A DNA stretch of 15,957 bases, from positions 1 to 15,957 of the forward strand of contig CAZLHO010000060.1 in the NCBI GenBank assembly GCA_964559455.1. The letters are read 5' to 3'. The DNA comes from CAZLHO01 sp964559455. GTDB taxonomy: Bacteria > Krumholzibacteriota > Krumholzibacteriia > LZORAL124-64-63. Position 1 is the stretch's first letter. Each line of letters opens with the position of its first letter. A model generated the notes under the pieces. It had not been told where the DNA came from, did no database searches, and worked only from the letters and a program-made list of their open reading frames with translations. The position numbers were made by a program, and so were the translations under genes. Below are positions 5,838 through 13,123 of the stretch, piece after piece.

Positions 5838-6470
5838 ATGAAGAGAGTGCTAGTCGTCTTGACCGTCGCCGCGTGTTCCGCCCTGCTGGTCGCCGGCGCC
5901 CATGCCTATCCCGGCCCGAACAGCATCGGCCTCTACACCGTCGCCGACGCCACCGGCCCGGTCTCCACGAACATCGACTGGGAAGGATCGGGCTACACCG
6001 CTTTCAGCCTTTGTCTCTGCCTGACGAACCTGGAAGTTCCCAGCCTTTCCGCCTTCGAGTGCGAGGTCGTGGTCGAAAATCCCGGCGGCGTGCTTGCCTT
6101 CAACAGCTGGGTGCTGAACGGCGGGATCAACGCGTCCGACACGGCGGCCGGGAAGTTCTTCGCGGCCTTTTCCCCGGCTGCGCAGGCCAACGCTCAGGGA
6201 GTCTACCATGTGGCTTCCTACAACGGCGCCTTGACCGGCGCCGACGGGGTCAGCTTCTACATCAAGGCCTACGAGGTCCCTTCGATCCCCGGCAGCGTCT
6301 ACCCTGTCTTCATCAACGGTGATAACCCCGGCGACCTGCGCATCGCCTTCCAGAGCGGTGGCGGCCCGGACCTGCCCGTCTTCACGTTCAACGGCGGCAT
6401 CGTTCCTCCGGGACCCGTCGTGCCGAACGAGGACACCACCTGGGGCAACCTGAAGACCCTGTTCCGCTAG
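5838..6470 (+). CDS. Small secreted beta-rich protein with C-terminal WGxLKTLF tail (paralogue 2)
   Basis: A 210-residue exported protein, paralogous to the product of 4933-5511. Starting at the ATG at 5838 gives a textbook signal peptide (MKRVLVVLTVAACSALLVAG, cleavage AHA/Y at 23). Earlier in-frame starts (5757, 5802) would put hydrophilic sequence before it and are rejected. AAGGGG (5822-5826) is a distant, moderate ribosome site. Shared features with paralogue 1 are SIGLY (29-33), FECEVVVE (73-80), HVASYNG (124-130), FYIKAYEVPSIPG (140-152), GDNPGDL (161-167) and the tail PNEDTTWGNLKTLFR (196-210). C59, C61 and C75 could form disulfides. It has its own promoter and terminator, so it is a separate transcription unit. 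The function is unknown. The fold may resemble cohesin/Ig sandwiches, and the tail may be a sorting or attachment signal. Confidence 0.78.
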   Translation: MKRVLVVLTVAACSALLVAGAHAYPGPNSIGLYTVADATGPVSTNIDWEGSGYTAFSLCLCLTNLEVPSLSAFECEVVVENPGGVLAFNSWVLNGGINASDTAAGKFFAAFSPAAQANAQGVYHVASYNGALTGADGVSFYIKAYEVPSIPGSVYPVFINGDNPGDLRIAFQSGGGPDLPVFTFNGGIVPPGPVVPNEDTTWGNLKTLFR

Positions 6471-6491
6471 AGCGGCGACCGAGCGTTTTCC

Positions 6492-6523
6492 AGGGGCGGG
6501 ATGTTCGCATCCCGCCCCTTTTT
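6492..6523 (+). terminator. Rho-independent terminator with TTCG tetraloop
   Basis: A perfect 12-bp stem, AGGGGCGGGATG (6492-6503) with CATCCCGCCCCT (6508-6519), is closed by a TTCG loop and followed by a T run. It ends the transcript of the gene stopping at 6470. Confidence 0.93.
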
Positions 6524-6549
6524 CACGGCCGTGACCGCGAGCCCCGCCG

Positions 6550-6578
6550 TTGACCCCCGGCCGCACCCTGTTTATACT
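6550..6578 (+). promoter_or_regulatory. Strong sigma70-type promoter of the C25-murQ-anmK-spoIID-nagZ operon
   Basis: TTGACC (6550-6555) and TATACT (6573-6578) are separated by exactly 17 bp, each matching consensus at 5/6 positions. Transcription would start near 6585, about 52 nt before the ATG at 6637. It is the best promoter match in the window and the only one seen for the following five overlapping genes. Confidence 0.75.
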
Positions 6579-6636
6579 GATGGAAATCCCACCCCTGGAT
6601 CGACTTCCCGTTCCGCAGCACCAAGGAGCGAGCGGC

Positions 6637-9600
6637 ATGCGCCGAGTCCCGACCAACGCCTCCACGTTGCGCCGTTGCGGCTTCCGGCCGTGGGCGGCCG
6701 TCGCCGTGATCCTGGCGGCGTTGATCGCGGCGCCCGCGGCCGACGTCGCCGCCGAGCTGCGGGTCGAGCGCAGCGACCGCGAAGCCGTGCGCATCGCCCT
6801 GACGCCGCCGGCGCCGACCTGGCGGGCGCACGATCTGGGCGGGGACCTGCCCGTGCTCTACGAGCCCGTGCTGGAGGGCTTCGCCGCCGAGGCGGTCCCC
6901 GGTCGGCCGCGGCTCCCCGTGACCACGGCCTGGCTGGTGGTGCCCCCGGGCACCCGGCCCGTGCTGAGCGTCGTCCACGAGAGCTGGACGCCGTCGCCGC
7001 CGCATCGCCTGCTCGTCGGCGCCACGCCGATCGTGCCCGAGGCGGAGGCCGGCGAGCGGCCCTGGCTGGTCGAGGAGCTGGTCCTGCCCGGCGAAAGTCC
7101 GCGCCGGGGCGCCTCCGCCCTGGACGAGGAAACCGCCGCCCGCCTGACCGCCGCCGAGGCGGCCCCCGCCTCGCTGGGACCCGTTGTCGCGTGGCGCGGC
7201 CGGCGCATCGTGCCCCTGGCCGTGCGCCCCGTCGCAGCCGACGCCTCCGGACGCGCCTCGCGCTCCCTGCGCGAAGGTGTCTGGGAAGTGCGTTTCGAGC
7301 CCGACCCCGCGGCCGCCCGGGCCGCCGCCGATCCCCGCGCCAAGCTCACCGCCCGCGGCGATCTCCGCTTCGCCGGCCTCTTCCTGAACGGCGAGGCGCT
7401 GGGGGAATGGACGACCGAAGCCGCGGCCGGCGAGCAGTCCGCCGCGGCGAGGGCATCGGTCCGCGCCCGCGCCCCGCAGCTGCTGGCGCCCGAGATCCGG
7501 CTGCCGGTCGCCCGCACCCGGCTCTACCGGATCACCGCCGCCGGCCTGCGCTCGTCGGGACTGCTCGGCGGCGCGACCGTCGCCGAGAGCCAGGTTCGCC
7601 TCTACCAGCGGCGCTACGACCCGGCCGAGCCCGGGCTCTACGCGTCGGTCGAGGTGCCGCTGCTGATGTCCGGCGAGGGCGACGACTTCGCCGACGACGA
7701 CTACTTCCTCTTCTACGGGCTGCGACCCCGCGACGACGGCCCCTTCGTCGACGGCGACGGCGTTTCCCGTCCCGGCTGCGGCGATCCCGAGGAGACCTAC
7801 AACCCGAACCTGCGCGACGAGGTCAACTCCGGGAACATCTACTTCCTGGCCTTCGCCGAGCCCGAGTCCGGCGCGGATCCCTGGGCGCGCATGAGCGAGA
7901 CGAGCTTCGCCGCGGCCGCCGGGACGCCGCTGGCCAGCTACCGCCGGGTCGACCTTTTGGAGGAGGACGGCTACTACGACCCCCAGCCCTTCGACGCCTA
8001 CGTCGACCGCAACCACTACAACAGCATCTTCCAGAACGAGGTGCGGGTGTCGTTGGCGCCCTCCGCTCCGGCCCCGGGCGCCGTCGACGCCATGCTGCGC
8101 TGCGGGCTCAACGGATACGCCCCCGGCGTCTGGCGTTTCCTGAGCGTCTCGCTGGAACACGACCTCGGCGGCGAGCTCCTCGGCGAACTCCGGGTCGATT
8201 CCTCGGGCGGGACCTTCGTGCGCGAGGCGCTGCCCTCGTCGCTGCTGGAGCGGTCCGGTCTGGAGCTGGTCGTGGACAACACAGAGTCGTCCCTGATGCT
8301 CGGCTACCTGGACTGGATCGAGCTCAGCTACGAGTCGCTCTTCGTCGCCCGGGACGACGCCCTGGAATTCCACGGCGGCGACGCGTCCGGGCTGCGGGAT
8401 ATCGAGGTCGGCGGCTTCTCCGTTGGCGATCTGAACCTCTTCGAGATCACCGATCCCCACGCGCCGCGGCGGGTGGCGCTGGGCGCCGCCAACGTCCGGG
8501 ACGACGGCGGGGAGTTCGTCCTCTCGCTGAGCGTGCTCCAGGACGCGGGACCGCGTCGTTTCCTGGCCCGGGCCGGCGATCCGGCCGCCTTCGTCTCCGA
8601 TTTCCCCTACATCACCGCCAGCGTCGTCGAGGCCGCCCCGGAACTGGTCGACCCGGCCTCGCCGCCGGACATGATCGTGGTCTGCCATCCCGAGTTCCGC
8701 GAGGCCCTGCAGCCCTGGATCGACTACCGCATCGAGCGCTCGGGCGGCGATCTGGTCGTCCAGGTCGCCGACGTCCACGCCGTCTACGACCGGTTCGGCG
8801 GCGGGCTGAAGAATCCCGAAGCCATCCGCCGCTACGCCCGCCACGCCCTGGCCTCCTGGGGAACCTGGGCCCTGCAGCTGGTCGGCGACGCGAACGAGAA
8901 CGTGCGCGGCCTGAACGGGGGCGCCGCGCCGCCCGAGGGCCAGCGGGACTGGGTGCCCTCGCGCCTGCACCGCTGGCGCCTGACCGGCTACCCCACCGAG
9001 ATGCTGCCCTCGGACAAGTGGTTCGCCATGCCCGACCCCGGCGACGACTACCCGCTGGGCAACAGCGCCGTGGCCGAGATGCTGGTCGGCCGCTTCCCCT
9101 GCAACACGCCGGCCGAGCTGACGACGATGATCGGGAAGATCCAGGTCTTCGAGGCCGGCGCGGGGGACTGGAAGCGCCGCTCGATCTTCATCGCCGACGA
9201 CCAGTGGTCGTCGGGGGTCTACGACATCACCGGGTCGACCAACGTCCGCAACCCGGGCGAGTACGTCTTCGAGCAGACCGAGGACCAGGCCGCGACCTGG
9301 TGGGAGTCCTTCGCCGGCGGCGGCCGCGAGGCCGTCCGCGTCTTCCTTTCGGAATACCTGGAGCCGCATCTCCCGGAGGGGGCGACCACCCGCGACCTCA
9401 ACACCTACAAGGACTACGCCGAGACCGAGATCACGCTGCCGATCCTGCTGCCGCAGATGGGATCGGGCGCCATGCTCGTCCACTACCAGGGGCACGCCAA
9501 CGACCACCTGCTGGCCCACGAGCAGGTCATCGAGGACATGGTCGGCGGGCCCGGCCTGCGCCAGGATGTCCAGGCCCTGGCCAATCGCGAGCGGCCCTGG

Positions 9601-10926
9601 GTCTTCATGGGCCTTGGCTGCCACGTCGTCAGCTACACGCTGGACGGGGTGAGCCGTCCCGCGGCCCAGATCCCGTCCCTGGGCGAGAAGCTGCTGCGCC
9701 GCTCCGGCGGCGGCGCCTGCGCGGTCTACGCCAGCCCCGGCTACGAATTCCGCGACACCAACGCCGACTTCGCCCTGGCGCAGTTCGACGGCTGGCTGCA
9801 CCGGCCGCTGCGCGACGGGCTGGCCGGCGAGGGACGCTCGCGCTGGCTGCTGGGCGAGATGATGCTGCAGGCGGAGGCCGCGATGATCGCCGCGCGGCCG
9901 ACCTACACGACCTACCAGCTGCTCGTGGCCCAGTACGCCCTGCTGGGCGATCCGCTGATGGTCCTGGACGGCGGTCCTCCGTCGGTGGCCGTGACCCGCG
10001 GCGCCGAGTCGCTGGCCGACGGCGACGCCTTGAGCGCCGAGGACGCGGCCAACCGGATCGCGTTGACGGTCGAGGGTTGGGACGAGGCCGGCGTCGACCG
10101 GATCGAGGTCGTCGACTCGCGCGGCAACGTGCTGACGGACCTCGTCACGGGCGGGACCCCCGACGGCGCGCCCAGCGACCAGTACGTCCTCTACGACCTG
10201 CTCCTGCCGGTGCGTCCCTTCGACCACGAGATTCTGGTCCGGCTCTACGACACGGCCGACCCCACGGCGGGCGCCGTGCCGGCCGTCTTCACGCTGGGCC
10301 TGCCCCAGACCACCGCCCTGTTCCGCGACGGCGAGCCGATCGAGCCCGGCTCGGTGGTCTTCGCGCCCGGCGTGCCGCAGAGCTTCACCGCCCAGGTCAC
10401 CACAGCCGCCTGGCTCGAACCCGAGGCCGTGCTCGAGCTGCGCCGCCGCAACCTCAGCCTCAGCGGGGTCGTCGCCGAGCGCACCGGTCCCCACGCCGTC
10501 GACCTGGCCTTCACCGCCGTCCTCGAGCCCGCCAAGGCCCTGGACGACCTGTCGGTGATCCTGGTCATCGACGGCTACGAGACCGAGATCGTGCTCCAGG
10601 GCCAGGGCGGCGAGGTGCCGCCCTCCGAGATCACCCAGCTCAACGCCTTCCCGAATCCCGCGCCCGACGGCACCCGCTTCGTCTTCCGGACGGGCGCCGA
10701 CCCGGTGCCGGGCCGCATCACGATCTACACCGTGTCGGGACGTCCCGCGGCCACGGTGGCGGTCAGGCCCTCGCATTTCGAGGGCGGCGCCGTGATCGTG
10801 CCCTGGCCCGGGCGCGACGGCGCCGGCGACCGGCTGGCCAACGGTGTCTACCTGTACCGCGTCGAACTGGACGTGCCCGGCGCCCGGGTGCGCAGCGACA
10901 TGCAGCGCCTGGTGGTGATGCGGTGA
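6637..10926 (+). CDS. Secreted C25 (gingipain/PorU-like) cysteine peptidase with T9SS sorting domain
   Basis: A 1429-residue exported multidomain protein. The ATG has AAGGAG (6623-6628) 8 nt upstream and follows a promoter. Residues 1-39 form a long signal peptide (cleavage near VAA/E). About 45-230 resembles the gingipain propeptide (EPVLEGFAAEAVPGRPRLPV). About 320-400 has the PorU/C25-type DDYFLFYGLRP. The C25 catalytic domain spans about 679-1106, with the expected His953 in HYQGHAND, Cys995 in MGLGCHV and the closing ALLGDP motif. Beta-rich linkers follow. About 1332-1429 is a T9SS type A sorting domain (LNAFPNPAPDGTRFVF ... NGVYLYRVEL). T9SS exports such proteins across the outer membrane, where the sorting domain is removed and the protein anchored. 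PorU, the sortase of this system, is also C25 but normally lacks a sorting domain, so a surface protease is more likely. The stop overlaps the murQ start by 4 bp. Confidence 0.87.
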   Translation: MRRVPTNASTLRRCGFRPWAAVAVILAALIAAPAADVAAELRVERSDREAVRIALTPPAPTWRAHDLGGDLPVLYEPVLEGFAAEAVPGRPRLPVTTAWLVVPPGTRPVLSVVHESWTPSPPHRLLVGATPIVPEAEAGERPWLVEELVLPGESPRRGASALDEETAARLTAAEAAPASLGPVVAWRGRRIVPLAVRPVAADASGRASRSLREGVWEVRFEPDPAAARAAADPRAKLTARGDLRFAGLFLNGEALGEWTTEAAAGEQSAAARASVRARAPQLLAPEIRLPVARTRLYRITAAGLRSSGLLGGATVAESQVRLYQRRYDPAEPGLYASVEVPLLMSGEGDDFADDDYFLFYGLRPRDDGPFVDGDGVSRPGCGDPEETYNPNLRDEVNSGNIYFLAFAEPESGADPWARMSETSFAAAAGTPLASYRRVDLLEEDGYYDPQPFDAYVDRNHYNSIFQNEVRVSLAPSAPAPGAVDAMLRCGLNGYAPGVWRFLSVSLEHDLGGELLGELRVDSSGGTFVREALPSSLLERSGLELVVDNTESSLMLGYLDWIELSYESLFVARDDALEFHGGDASGLRDIEVGGFSVGDLNLFEITDPHAPRRVALGAANVRDDGGEFVLSLSVLQDAGPRRFLARAGDPAAFVSDFPYITASVVEAAPELVDPASPPDMIVVCHPEFREALQPWIDYRIERSGGDLVVQVADVHAVYDRFGGGLKNPEAIRRYARHALASWGTWALQLVGDANENVRGLNGGAAPPEGQRDWVPSRLHRWRLTGYPTEMLPSDKWFAMPDPGDDYPLGNSAVAEMLVGRFPCNTPAELTTMIGKIQVFEAGAGDWKRRSIFIADDQWSSGVYDITGSTNVRNPGEYVFEQTEDQAATWWESFAGGGREAVRVFLSEYLEPHLPEGATTRDLNTYKDYAETEITLPILLPQMGSGAMLVHYQGHANDHLLAHEQVIEDMVGGPGLRQDVQALANRERPWVFMGLGCHVVSYTLDGVSRPAAQIPSLGEKLLRRSGGGACAVYASPGYEFRDTNADFALAQFDGWLHRPLRDGLAGEGRSRWLLGEMMLQAEAAMIAARPTYTTYQLLVAQYALLGDPLMVLDGGPPSVAVTRGAESLADGDALSAEDAANRIALTVEGWDEAGVDRIEVVDSRGNVLTDLVTGGTPDGAPSDQYVLYDLLLPVRPFDHEILVRLYDTADPTAGAVPAVFTLGLPQTTALFRDGEPIEPGSVVFAPGVPQSFTAQVTTAAWLEPEAVLELRRRNLSLSGVVAERTGPHAVDLAFTAVLEPAKALDDLSVILVIDGYETEIVLQGQGGEVPPSEITQLNAFPNPAPDGTRFVFRTGADPVPGRITIYTVSGRPAATVAVRPSHFEGGAVIVPWPGRDGAGDRLANGVYLYRVELDVPGARVRSDMQRLVVMR

Positions 10927-11855
10927 GCGAGGACCTCTTTGCGCTGCTGCAGTCGCTGGCCACCGAGAGCCGGAACCCCCGCACGCGGGGCATCGACCTG
11001 GCCTCGAGCCGCGAGATCCTGGACCTGATCCACGCCGAGGACCGGCTGGCCCTGGACGCGGTCGGGAAGGTGCGCGACGCGCTCGCCGCCCTGGTCGACG
11101 ACGCCGTCGTCCGCTGGCTGCGCGGCGGCCGCCTGGTCTACGCGGGCGCCGGCACCAGCGGCAGGCTGGGCGTGCTCGACGCGGCCGAGCTGCCGCCGAC
11201 CTACTCGGTGGATCCGGCGCGCGCCGTGGGCCTGATCGCCGGCGGCCGCGACTCGCTGGTGCTCTCGCGCGAGGGCGCCGAAGACCACCCCGAGGACGCC
11301 GTTGCGGCCGTGGCCGAGCTGGACGTCGACGCCGACGACGTCGTGATCGGCCTCAGCGCCAGCTACCGCACCCCCTATGCCCAGGCGGCCCTGCGCGCGG
11401 CCAAGGAGCGCGACGCCCTGACGGCCTTCTTCGTCTGCAACCGCCCGCCCGAGCCGCTGCCCTTCGTCGACCACATGATCGTGACCGAGACCGGTCCCGA
11501 GGCCGTGGCCGGCTCCACGCGCATGAAGGCGGCGCTGGCCCAGAAGATGCTGTTGACCATGTTCTCGACCACGATCATGATCCGCGCCGGCAAGGTCTTC
11601 GAGAACCTGATGGTCGATCTGAAGCCGACCAGCGCCAAGCTCGCGGAGCGTTCGCGGGGGCTGGTCATGCTGCTGGGCGGCGCCGATTACGCCGAGGCCG
11701 CGCGCTGCCTGGAAGCCAGCGGCGGCGACGTGAAGGCGGCCGTGATCATGGCCCGCCGCGGGCTGGACGCCGCTGCCGCCTTCGCTTTGCTGGGCGTCCA
11801 CCGGGGGCGGCTGAGAGCCGCGCTGGACGCCGCCGGGGAGGATCCGGGTTCATGA
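10923..11855 (+). CDS. murQ: N-acetylmuramic acid 6-phosphate etherase
   Basis: A 310-residue cytoplasmic SIS-domain enzyme. The GTG start overlaps the previous stop by 4 bp, and the reading begins TESRNPRTRGIDLAS at residues 14-28, as in MurQ. The SIS core has VYAGAGTSGRLGVLDAAELPP (72-92) and GLIAGG. The two catalytic-site glutamates E89 and E120 (GAED) are 31 residues apart, as E83 and E114 are in the E. coli enzyme. VAGSTRMKAALAQKMLL and FENLMVDLKPTSAKLAERS are also family signatures. MurQ splits the lactyl ether of MurNAc-6P to give GlcNAc-6P and D-lactate. The usual S-G-R-T-P-Y loop reads S-Y-R-T-P-Y here (about 147-152). Its substrate would be made by AnmK, encoded next. Length is normal (about 300). 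Confidence 0.95.
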   Translation: MSEDLFALLQSLATESRNPRTRGIDLASSREILDLIHAEDRLALDAVGKVRDALAALVDDAVVRWLRGGRLVYAGAGTSGRLGVLDAAELPPTYSVDPARAVGLIAGGRDSLVLSREGAEDHPEDAVAAVAELDVDADDVVIGLSASYRTPYAQAALRAAKERDALTAFFVCNRPPEPLPFVDHMIVTETGPEAVAGSTRMKAALAQKMLLTMFSTTIMIRAGKVFENLMVDLKPTSAKLAERSRGLVMLLGGADYAEAARCLEASGGDVKAAVIMARRGLDAAAAFALLGVHRGRLRAALDAAGEDPGS

Positions 11856-13123
11856 TTCCGCTGCCCGATTCGTTGCGTCGGCCTCCCGAAAGGGGGGAAG
11901 CGGTCGGCATCGGTCTGATCAGCGGCTCCTCGATGGACGGCGTCGACGCCGCCGTCGTCGCCTTCGCCTGGGACGGGGACGCCTACGAGATCCTCGACCT
12001 GCTCTTCCNNNNNNNNNNCCGCTCCGAGCCCTATCCCGAAGCCCTGCGCAGGCGTCTGGCGGCGCTGGCCGCCGGGGTTCCCGCGCCCGCCGCAGAATTC
12101 GCCGCCCTGCACCTGGAGGTCGGCCGGACCTTCGGCGCCGCCGCGCGCGCGGTGCGCGACGACTGGACCGGCCCGCAGCCGCTCTTCGTCGCCAGCCACG
12201 GTCAGACCGTGGCTCATCTGGGCTCGCGGGGGACGCTGCAGCTGGGCGACGGCGCCGCGGTCGCCGCCGGCTGTGGCCTGGGCGTGGTGGCGGAGCTGCG
12301 CGGCGCCGACGTCGCCCTGGGCGGCGAAGGGGCGCCGATCCTGCCCCGGGCAGACCTGCTGTTGCGCCGCGCCCCGGACCGCGCCCGGGCGCTGCTGAAC
12401 CTGGGCGGCGTGGCCAACGTCACGCTGCTGCCGCCGCGCGGCGTCCCCGACGGCGAGGCCCGCGTGGTCGCGGCCGACCTGGGGCCGGGCAACGCCCTGC
12501 TCGACGCGCTCATGATCCGTCTGGGCGACGGGAGCGAGCGCTGCGATCGCGACGGCCGCCTGGCCGCCTCGGGCCGGGAACTGCCCGGGCCGGCCCGGGA
12601 CCTCGCCGACCGGGTGGACGCCGCCTCGCGGGGCAGCCTCCACCGCGACGACGTCGGCGGGGCCCTGGTCGACGCCTGGCTGGCCGGCGCCGCCGCCGGC
12701 GCCGTGCTGCCCGACCTGCTGGCCACGGCCTCGGCGGTCACCGCCCGGCATCTGGCGCGACGCTTGGCCCCGATGCTGGAGGCCTGGTCGTCGTCGGGAG
12801 CCCCGGATGACGGGAATGCCTTCGAGGGCCTGTACGTGGCTGGAGGAGGCGCTCGCAACCCCCACCTGATGGAGTGCCTGCGCACCGCCTGCCGCGAGAC
12901 CCCCGGCCCCCTGGCTTCCGTGCCTGTGCTGCCCTTGGACGCGCTGCCCGGGCCCGGCGCCTCGCTGGTGACCGTCGACAACCGCGAGGCCGTCGACATC
13001 GCCGTGCTGGGGCATCTCTTCTTCCGCGGGCGGCCCGCCGGATTGCCCGTGGTGACCGGCGCCGCCCGTCCCGCCCTGCTGGGCGCCTACCATCCGCCAC
13101 CCGTCCCTGGAGCGCCGTCGTGA
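11852..13123 (+). CDS. anmK: Anhydro-N-acetylmuramic acid kinase (divergent; contains an assembly gap)
   Basis: About 423 codons counting a 10-N gap (12009-12018) that leaves the frame open, followed by RSEPYPEALRRRL as expected. Recognisable parts are the phosphate-binding GLISGSSMDGVDAAVV (21-36), ASHGQTV (114-120), LQLGDGAAVA, the region GADVALGGEGAPILP, LLNLGGVANVTLL (181-193), DLGPGNALLDA (209-219, Asp209 being the likely catalytic base) and AGGGARNPHLM. AnmK opens the anhydro ring of anhMurNAc and phosphorylates it to MurNAc-6P, the MurQ substrate. The S-x-G-R-E-x-F segment common in the family is not recognisable at its usual place; the region reads DAASRGSLHRDD. The start is ATG overlapping the murQ stop, with GGGGAGGAT (11835-11843) before it. 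The product is cytoplasmic. The true number of missing residues is unknown. Confidence 0.9.
   Translation: MIPLPDSLRRPPERGEAVGIGLISGSSMDGVDAAVVAFAWDGDAYEILDLLFXXXXRSEPYPEALRRRLAALAAGVPAPAAEFAALHLEVGRTFGAAARAVRDDWTGPQPLFVASHGQTVAHLGSRGTLQLGDGAAVAAGCGLGVVAELRGADVALGGEGAPILPRADLLLRRAPDRARALLNLGGVANVTLLPPRGVPDGEARVVAADLGPGNALLDALMIRLGDGSERCDRDGRLAASGRELPGPARDLADRVDAASRGSLHRDDVGGALVDAWLAGAAAGAVLPDLLATASAVTARHLARRLAPMLEAWSSSGAPDDGNAFEGLYVAGGGARNPHLMECLRTACRETPGPLASVPVLPLDALPGPGASLVTVDNREAVDIAVLGHLFFRGRPAGLPVVTGAARPALLGAYHPPPVPGAPS
12009..12018. other. Assembly gap (10 N) within anmK
   Basis: Ten N bases interrupt anmK after the codons for DLLF. The frame continues correctly afterwards, so the true gap length should be congruent to 1 modulo 3 (such as 10), or the placeholder is right by chance. 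Confidence 0.95.

Noticed and set aside
6550..6636. Upstream start at 6550 for the C25 protein
   Set aside because: That codon is part of the -35 box. The ATG at 6637 has AAGGAG 8 nt before it and opens directly onto the signal peptide.
6523..10776. A 1417-codon open frame on the - strand opposite the C25 gene
   Set aside because: It is antisense to a gene with clear catalytic motifs, signal peptide and sorting domain. The translation shows no recognisable domain, and no promoter or ribosome site supports it.
6501..10922. A very long open frame on the + strand running in the murQ frame through the C25 gene
   Set aside because: Its translation is Arg/Pro/Ala-rich low-complexity sequence caused by high GC in an out-of-phase frame. 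It starts inside a terminator hairpin. Only the part from 10923 (murQ) has family motifs.
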